A stretch of DNA of 37,500 nucleotides, from positions 30,354,176-30,391,675 of the forward strand of contig NC_135550.1 of NCBI RefSeq assembly GCF_964340395.1. Direction: 5' to 3'. The translations under genes were made by a program, and so were the position numbers. The notes under the pieces are model-generated. The model searched no databases. It was given only the letters and a program-made list of their open reading frames with translations, and was not told the DNA's origin. The DNA comes from Glandiceps talaboti. Taxonomy: Eukaryota > Hemichordata > Enteropneusta > Spengelidae. Below are positions 29,361 through 37,500 of the stretch, piece by piece (the first letter of the stretch is position 1; the number at the start of each line of letters is the position of its first letter).

Positions 29361-31955
29361 ACAATTGAGAGGCATTCAGTTTACATCTGGTTCAATTTGA
29401 TACTGGGATTTTCACAAAGAGATACATGTACCGAGACTATGAAATCATATCCAGCAAAATTATAAGAAATTGAAGGCAGTGTGTATTTGCTAATACCCTA
29501 CATGTTCCAAGACAATTTTTGATAGATTTTATTGTCAAATCTTTTGTGTATTATCAAAAACCTTGATCTACCACACATGTACATGTACTATGTCTCATTA
29601 AAAACAACAACCTTTAGACTTCCTCACATTTTTAGTACAAAAATGTGCAAGTTTGACATTTTTTTTAAAACATCAAATTATCAAAGAATTCTGGTGACTA
29701 GTTTTCTTTCATGGATTTTTACATTTTTAAAATGGTCATGTAGGATTAGAATTAAACTTTGGGTTTAAAAAATATTGGTTGGCAGCGCTAAACAGCTGAT
29801 CCTCAGAACAAAAGAATGGTCACATCTACTCCATATGAGTTCACTGATTCAATAACACAATAGCATCATGGCCCTTTTAAATGTAAATCACCAATGTCAC
29901 ATACATACAAACAAACAAACACAAAGAACGCCACAAGTAAGCTTGGAAGTTAGATTGACTGGGACTATTAAACTGAATCTATTGTATGAGACCCACATGC
30001 TTGGCTGGTTAAATATGGGATATTCAACACATTGAATACAGGCAGTTGACTACCGTATATTTATATTCATCAAGGTTTTGTTGTAAGAACTTTAAGAGCT
30101 ACAGAATATGTGTACTTATTGTAAACCAAGACACTCAAATTACATGATTTCACACTGAACTGTCTGAACTTGCTTTACACAGCATAAAATTAGTTGAAAT
30201 AACAAATAAACTGTGATATTGGTAGGTGACTGAGTAGCCAGTTGAATTATCATTTTCTCGACAAGTTTTAACACAAAGAAAATGTTATTGTTAAGTTTCT
30301 CTTTGATGTAAACTCTTTATGGGTCTGCAGTACCACTCTGTGATGTCTGTAAATTTTGATTGTTCTTTGTGAAGTTACAATGACTATATGTGTAAAAATG
30401 TCTACCTTTAATGGATAACTACATTTCTATCAATATAACATTCTTAAAAATCTACAAATGACAATTTGGAGACATTAACACCTAGTGGCATAACTTATTT
30501 AAAATCTGCACTGATGATCAAATCTGCCATGGTGGCACTACTTCAATGCTGAGAAGACATATCTACCAAGTATTATCACTGTGAATGCTTCTGTGCAGTT
30601 TGAACTCAGGGCTTTACATTCCAGAATGGCTGGCAAACATGAAAGAGTCTATGAAAAATAAAATACAACCAAATATAAATCCCCCATAAAGTACTTTAAC
30701 ACAAATTATTTGGCAAATGTTTTTCACACAACACTATAATTTTGGTTGTAAAGTAGTTCTGAAAGAATAACTTTGAAATGTTTCTTGTTTGTGTTTAAAA
30801 ATACTTCCGTATCGTTGATCTTCATATATGTTATCATGTCTAATGCTTTGCTTAGACTCAGCTTTACGTAAGAAACTAGTACAAATTATCTCACAATTGC
30901 TGCCTTTTCAGAAGGCAAGCTACTAATAAACTGATATTATGCTACAACTGTCTCACATGTGTAATTTTGTAATAAATTTCACAGCATGCTATTTTGCTAT
31001 GCAGGCAATAATATCACATACCCAAGAGAGTTAAAGTAATAGTAACAGTAGTACTACACCGATCTAACTGGCTTAATCATGTGGAAATGTATATGCATGC
31101 AAGACTTGAAAGCTGTTCAACAGTGAACCATTGAAAAGCTGTCTAAATACTCCTAGAGCCACAAATCTGCACTACCACAGACTTCCATGTTAACTTTTCA
31201 CCATATGCATGTGCTTTGTATCGAATTTTGTTGATATAAAAAAAAAACTTTTCAATCATAACTGTTGATATTTCTCAGTTATTTTCCCATAATAGGTACA
31301 CTAGTAGACTAGTACTGCTTGTCAAGTTGTGAATAAAACAAGATGTTGCCCTGGTTTTTCTCAGACATGTTTGTTTGGTGCACTGATATATGTGCAAGTG
31401 GTCTGACCTAAATGACATCAGACGCTTACTTCAGTGTTTGGATGACAATCTTTTGTTATTCAAGCAAACAATAGACCATCCACACTTAACTAAATACTAG
31501 TATATGTTTGCATGCAGCAAATTGTCATATCATGGATAATGGCCTAGTGGTGCTACTAGCATTATCATAAAAGTAGTAGGACATTTGAATTATTTATGTT
31601 CACATTATGATAATTTTCTTGGTAAGGAGTATGCCTGAACATGCAAAATCATTACTACATGAACTCGGCTGGTACGACTCCTGTACAATGCAGATTTTAC
31701 ACAACCATCATTTTGTATTTTTGGTGAAGTTTTACAAGTTAGTTTTTGTACTAACCAACTTAGTGAAGAAAACATAGCATTTTATTGTTTTGCATGGCCG
31801 CAGCAATGACAATGAGTACCGATATCGCGATTTGCAAGACCGACCTTGCCCTTTCGTTCATTTTGTTCTCATGTTTGCGATCATCGAACTGTTTGTCGGT
31901 CACAAAAAATATAAATAATGATGACAACCAAATAATAACTGACTCGACTCTTACC

Positions 31956-32300
31956 TGCGGTTACTCGGATTAGTCAATATCGCCACCAGCAACAGTGTAT
32001 GCGAAATATACGTTCATAGTTATATTACCGTTACTTAAAAGGTCGTTTTTGATTATTGCAACAAAATGTCGGCAAAATAGTGTAGCAGTTAGTTCGCTAT
32101 AACGCAGGACTACTCCGATCATGTAAGTGAAGTGTCGATTACGTAAACATTTAATCCAATATCGTACCATAATAAGCTTATATGTTATAGTACGCACCTT
32201 GATGGCCAGAAATCTGTCGATGGATAGTAGTAATACACTTCTTCGTCTCAAAACAAGTACTTTTAAAAATAGAACAATGAATTGCTTCCACGTCAAGACA
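31956..32300 (-). promoter_or_regulatory. Candidate ERR promoter-proximal region / untranslated first exon
   Basis: CpG dinucleotides become frequent from about 31.78 kb (about 20 in 31800-32160), whereas the preceding kilobases have few. On the minus strand, TATATAAA at 32323-32330 is followed by an ACGT-core CRE-like TGACGTGG (32288-32295). About 370 bases after the TATA box comes a strong donor, CCGCAG|GTAAGAG, with last exon base 31955. An exon of about 340 bases from near 32295 to 31955 would fit as a 5' UTR exon spliced to 25848. Two other donor-like sites, after 32476 (TATG|GTAAGT) and 32560 (ACAG|GTAAGT), would allow alternative first exons. The transcription start is inferred only. 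Confidence 0.35.
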
Positions 32301-33214
32301 CCAATCGCCCACTACCGAGAGGTTTATATACCATTGACTGTGATTCTCGCACCCAAATTAAAAAAATAGACATACGATATCGACTCTGACCCATCTGGCC
32401 ATGTTGTAGTTGATGTAGGGTCTATGATGTAACATGGTTTTAATAGTATTGTATACACATGCGCAGTCCACTTACCATAGCGCTAACCGGCGTATTCCAT
32501 ATGCAGTTCTAATTGCAAAATATTATTTCAAGGTGTATAACACAACTAATTAGACTTACCTGTGTCTCAAAACATGTGTTATGGTAAAATACAGCAGTAC
32601 TATACAGCAATGTCTGGTGGTCTTTGTTAGCTCTCTATGTGGAAGCTGGCCGTGGCGTCGCTGTTGACCCACTGCACTGAACTAGATTCTGTGACAGCAT
32701 AGTACGGGTAGTCCCTTGCACAGCTGATCGAACATGTCGACGTCCTTTCTTGTTACGGACAAAACCATTCAGTGAAAGGAGTGGCAGTGTATATTGATAC
32801 AAAAAATTACAATGTCTCTGTAAAAATCTTACTAATGTGCATTATATAACAATTTTTCATTTCAAAATATCCTTTTCTACAACATATTAGCAATTATGTG
32901 TCTCTTTAACCTTGAACTTGGAGAAACGTATTTCAATAAATGGTGAACCTACCCTATATAGTAAATAGTACCAACCATAAAGTAATGACCTCCAGTGCAC
33001 TCCCACGATATCAGGTCCATGGACAGTTAGAAACTGTACATCCAAAACAGATTGAGCCCGTCTTGGTCAGAATCAAGATACATGTACACTGTTCGACCAG
33101 TTTATTGGACATCTGTGTATAACACTGATAGAAACTTATTATTACATACGAACATTATTTTTGAATACACGTGTATTTGCACAAATGCGCCAGCGGGTGG
33201 GAGGGAGAGAGGGA

Positions 33215-33345
33215 GAATGAATGAATGAATGAATGAATGAATGAATGAATGAATGAATGAATGAATGAATGAATGAATGAATGAATGAATGAATGAATGG
33301 GTGGGTGGGTGAGTGAGTGAGTGAGTGAGTGAGTGGGTGGGTGGT
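33215..33345. repeat. (GAAT)n then (GGTG)/(GAGT) microsatellite
   Basis: About 21 GAAT units followed by GGTG and GAGT units. It looks like stepwise mutation and re-expansion of one seed. Confidence 0.97.
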
Positions 33346-33534
33346 TAAAGGAACTGTAAATTGTAATGATATATATACTTCGAGGATGTAGTTCCAAAGA
33401 ATATAGAGCATGGTAACTTCATCTCTACCACACTACTAGTATTAGTAATGAAGTTTTTACTGTAAAACGTAATACTGTACCAGTTTAGAATTCTATATAC
33501 ACGACTACAAGCAATGATTCAAGAACCAAGTGGA

Positions 33535-33536
<2 letters not shown>

Positions 33537-33600
<64 letters not shown>
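33537..33600. repeat. (GA)n dinucleotide microsatellite
   Basis: About 31 uninterrupted GA units. Confidence 0.98.
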
Positions 33601-33606
<6 letters not shown>

Positions 33607-34818
33607 GAATTAAAAATAGAGGTAATAAAAAAGAAGACCTATTTGGAAGTTATACTTTATATCGCAGAGTAATAATGTAATCAAATTAACATTTTACTAG
33701 GGACGTAAATAGGTAGCATGAATTTATGTGTATGCATTACATCGACGAAACATAATTTAGACGACGCTAGGGTATGTGGGAAAACGTTTGAACTCTTATG
33801 TGTGCTAAATACATTGTAATAACTCCAGGCACGCGTTTAAACCCTTGGTTACCTATGACGTTGCATTCAGGGGGTGACTACTTAATACTTTAACCCCGAA
33901 TGGTTCGCCGCACTTTCAATCGCTATATTGTTTCTCCCCCCGGAAAAGTTAAATATTCAATCTAAGGTCTAAAGTCAATTTTGATAAATAGACAAATGTT
34001 AACTACATATTTGCTTGTTTTCACCAATCCTTCTCGAGTTTTTTTGTTTGTGTAACTCGAATGATATCGATTTTAAGATTTCGTAAAGTTTACACTGTCA
34101 TGTTTCACTTTAAATCTTGAAAAAATGTAAATAAAACTACTACCATGTACTAAAATAAGGTCAACATATTAATGCCATTTTGAAATAACAAAAAGCTAGA
34201 GGGGAACTTTCGTAAAACTACCAAAACGTATATCATACAATTAAAGTCAGGTAATTTAAGTAAACGCCATGGCGCCATAGGGTTTTGGAAATGTTCTTAT
34301 AGTTATGTTTGTATGCAAATAGCTCCTCTCTTTTTCTACGTCTACACGTATCTTAGTGACTGATTTTTATTAATCTTAGTTCAATCCAACAATTTTTATA
34401 CTGACAGAGACAGGTAAAATGGGCAGTAAAGGACGGTACTAAGACGTGTCTTTTCATATTAAAAATAGATGAAGAATGACTCTGTAAACTTGAGATACTT
34501 CTACATGTAAAGCACTGTTATATCCTAAACAACGGTTGATGAAATATATGAAAATAATATTTTAAAAAAGAGCACCCCTATAAATGACTCGTAGTGTTTA
34601 CTTAACCAAAATAGTACATCCCCAGGGGTACATCCCCAGGGGTACATCACTACTCCTGCTCGGAACTTTTTACGGAAAAGACTTTACGATTGTATATTCC
34701 AAATCATTTAGGAGAATTTCATATTCTGCGCAAACGCGGTCAGCTACTGTTGATGTTTGTTGAATTCCCCGGTCTATTTCGCGAATCCGAAATATAAACG
34801 TAGACAAATGTTAAACAT

Positions 34819-35036
<218 letters not shown>

Positions 35037-35486
35037 CAAGTTTTAAAAGCAGGGAACACTAAATAAATGACTTATTTTAATAACCAGCAATAGAAGAGAC
35101 GTAAACCACCAAAAGGTATAGGCATAAATGATGGAATGATTTTGTCAGTGGTAAAGAAGAGGGGATGATGTCTTCTCCACTACATGCATGGTATATATAT
35201 ATGCGTATATGTAACATGTACAGTTGTGATGGGCTTTGATCGATCTCGAAGCCTTGGTGCTGATCATAATACCAGACTGTCGTGCTTATACGCAAAACTG
35301 AAGTACTGTCAAGTGATCAGGTCTCGTTTGTACACATTTTGAAATGCGCCCTCTTGAATCTAGACAAAGACCCGAGGTGGGAAGACGACCTTTTTCAAAG
35401 TACAAACATGTATTATTTACATTTACATTTCATATGCAAATAAAGTCCTGGTTTGTAACTCAAAAGCATAGTGAATATATAAAAGT

Positions 35487-35514
35487 GTTTGTTATTGTAC
35501 GTACAATAACAAAC
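35487..35514. repeat. Perfect 28-bp palindrome beside a TATA-like sequence
   Basis: GTTTGTTATTGTAC (35487-35500) is the exact reverse complement of the following 14 bases, with no spacer. TATATAAAA lies at 35476-35484 on the plus strand. No coding sequence follows that I recognise. Confidence 0.93.
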
Positions 35515-35921
35515 CCTGTACACACTTTTTTTTAGCTTTACAGTGTATTGAGTTAAATACACACTACTTAGTCAATGTTATTTCGTATTGAAGTAGGAAG
35601 CCATAATAAAACTGTTCTATAGATTAAACATACATAATAATTACTAAATCCTCATTCATATAGCTACTTTTAACGACTTCTTTCAACAACCGTACATTCG
35701 CTATTTACATATACATATTCGTTCTAGACGTCGACGACAGCATGACGAATTTATTTGATCGAGTACTTTAGGGGTATTTATTCAGCTATTTCTTTGACCC
35801 CTTTCCCGTCTTGGCAATATTTATAGCTCTTAAACTGTGACATGACACAGGGAGTACAAGAAAAACTACATAACAGTGCGCAACAGGTGGTTTGGATGGA
35901 ATGCTGAATGCAAGCCGATCT

Positions 35922-36445
<524 letters not shown>

Positions 36446-36697
36446 AGGCAAGGCGAGAGAGAGAGCAATTAAGTATTATAGTAGGGCTAAAAAGTCGACT
36501 ATCAGTATATAATCCAAATGCTGTGACTGAAATTATAGTCAGTCCAATAATACGTTTTTTGTGTTTCGATTTATTGGGCAAAAAATATGAACATGGGTTT
36601 TAGACGTATAGATTAGACTCGAAATCACATCCAAGTCATTGCCACGTTATTAAATCGTAATGTTTGACTGAGGTTTACAACACGTTAGTTACTATGG

Positions 36698-36782
36698 TGC
36701 GTGCGTGCATGCGTGCGTGCGTGCGCGCGTGTATGTGTGTGTGCATGCGTGCGTGCGTGCGTGCGTGCGAGCGCGTGTGTGT
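36698..36782. repeat. (GTGC)n / GT-rich microsatellite
   Basis: GTGC units with GCGC and GTGT interruptions, alternating purine-pyrimidine and thus a potential Z-DNA former. Confidence 0.93.
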
Positions 36783-36790
36783 GACTATGC

Positions 36791-36840
36791 AACTATATAC
36801 ACGCACTCTGTGTTATAGATTGATAAATACTATAGACATG
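36791..36840. repeat. 50-bp flank copy B, next to a (TA)n array
   Basis: Near-identical to 35922-35971. Here it abuts the TA array beginning at 36839 instead of CAGA. Confidence 0.95.
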
Positions 36841-36866
36841 TATATATATGTATACATATATATATG

Positions 36867-36953
<87 letters not shown>
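36839..36953. repeat. (TA)n microsatellite
   Basis: A TATATG start and then about 42 uninterrupted TA units. Confidence 0.98.
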
Positions 36954-36954
<1 letters not shown>

Positions 36955-37223
36955 ATATTATATTAAGTGGGATGTCATCACCCAAGTCTGTAAATCTCTG
37001 TTTAACTGAGAAACTATGTATAATCAATGTTAAAATGAGCATGCTACAGAACAAAAAAATCAAAATTAGTGCAGCCACGATATAAACATTTCCTCGCCGA
37101 CTATAGAAATAAACTTCCATAAAGAATAGTTTAGTCGGACCATCTTGTTACGCATTGTATACTCAAACATTTACACGTGTACATATTTGCATCGAGCACT
37201 GTTCTCTCCAGTGAGACAATTAA

Positions 37224-37226
<3 letters not shown>

Positions 37227-37307
<81 letters not shown>

Positions 37308-37351
37308 ACTGCGGTATAGAGCACTGTCTTAGCAGATTGATACTCACCGAG

Positions 37352-37385
<34 letters not shown>
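37227..37385. repeat. Two (TA)n arrays split by a 48-bp unique segment
   Basis: TA runs at about 37227-37304 and 37353-37385 flank a segment with GCGGTATAGAGCACTGTCTT and AGCAG, which vaguely resembles the D-arm to anticodon region of a tRNA. Confidence 0.95.
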
Positions 37386-37388
<3 letters not shown>

Positions 37389-37500
37389 TTAGTTTGTAGT
37401 TAGATATAGTTTAGTATACCCTTGACCATATATAGATTATGTTGTACAAAACGTAATTTCGAATCAAATAAAATATACTATACTTAACTATATATATCCA

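Noticed and set aside
29016-29400. Plus-strand frames rich in Cys and Leu
   Set aside because: They arise from the 114-bp tandem repeat and are interrupted between copies.
31970-32296. 108-residue minus-strand frame in the CpG-rich region
   Set aside because: Opens with a non-ATG codon, has no recognisable domain and lies in the presumed 5' untranslated exon.

Overview
The window is animal nuclear DNA, almost certainly from an invertebrate. It is AT-rich and CpG-poor over most of its length, and full of microsatellites and minisatellites. It holds one gene that I can reconstruct with confidence. This is a minus-strand, multi-exon nuclear receptor of the estrogen-related receptor class (ERR, NR3B), spread over at least 17 kb. 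Six coding exons with GT-AG introns join without a frameshift into a 449-residue protein. It has an N-terminal region, a two-zinc-finger DNA-binding domain with the ERR-type P-box EACKA, a short hinge and a ligand-binding domain ending in an AF-2 helix. The ERR class points to a bilaterian or other metazoan. I do not assign a species.

Layout, left to right on the plus strand: 1-8744 is non-coding flank downstream of the receptor (possibly including a long 3' UTR). It carries a 41-bp minisatellite (about 1556-2476), a 55-bp minisatellite (about 7687-8076), a perfect hairpin (4350-4389) and several DR1-type nuclear-receptor half-site pairs. 8745-12700 holds the compact 3' part of the gene: exons 6, 5, 4, 3 and 2 read leftwards, with two minisatellites in the short introns. 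One of these is built from copies of the exon 4 splice donor. 12701-25434 is a 12.7-kb intron that separates the two zinc fingers. It contains a foldback element, a 5'-truncated LINE tail, a tRNA-derived SINE and several tandem duplications. 25435-25848 is the first coding exon. 25849-31954 looks like a further intron. From about 31.78 kb the CpG density jumps, and this is where I place the likely promoter and untranslated first exon(s). 33.2-37.5 kb is dominated by long tetranucleotide and dinucleotide repeats, two of which share a nearly identical 50-bp flank.

The most interesting observations are these: (i) a 19-20-bp minisatellite that begins at the exon 4/intron junction and repeats the splice donor about a dozen times, with an in-frame stop just past the true donor; (ii) a 50-bp sequence copied next to two unrelated microsatellites; (iii) ERR coding introns that are all phase 1 and all split a codon beginning with G; (iv) receptor changes at the site equivalent to human ERR-gamma Phe435 and at the C-terminus; (v) clusters of DR1 elements downstream of the gene. 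I found no tRNA, rRNA or CRISPR features and no second convincing protein-coding gene.
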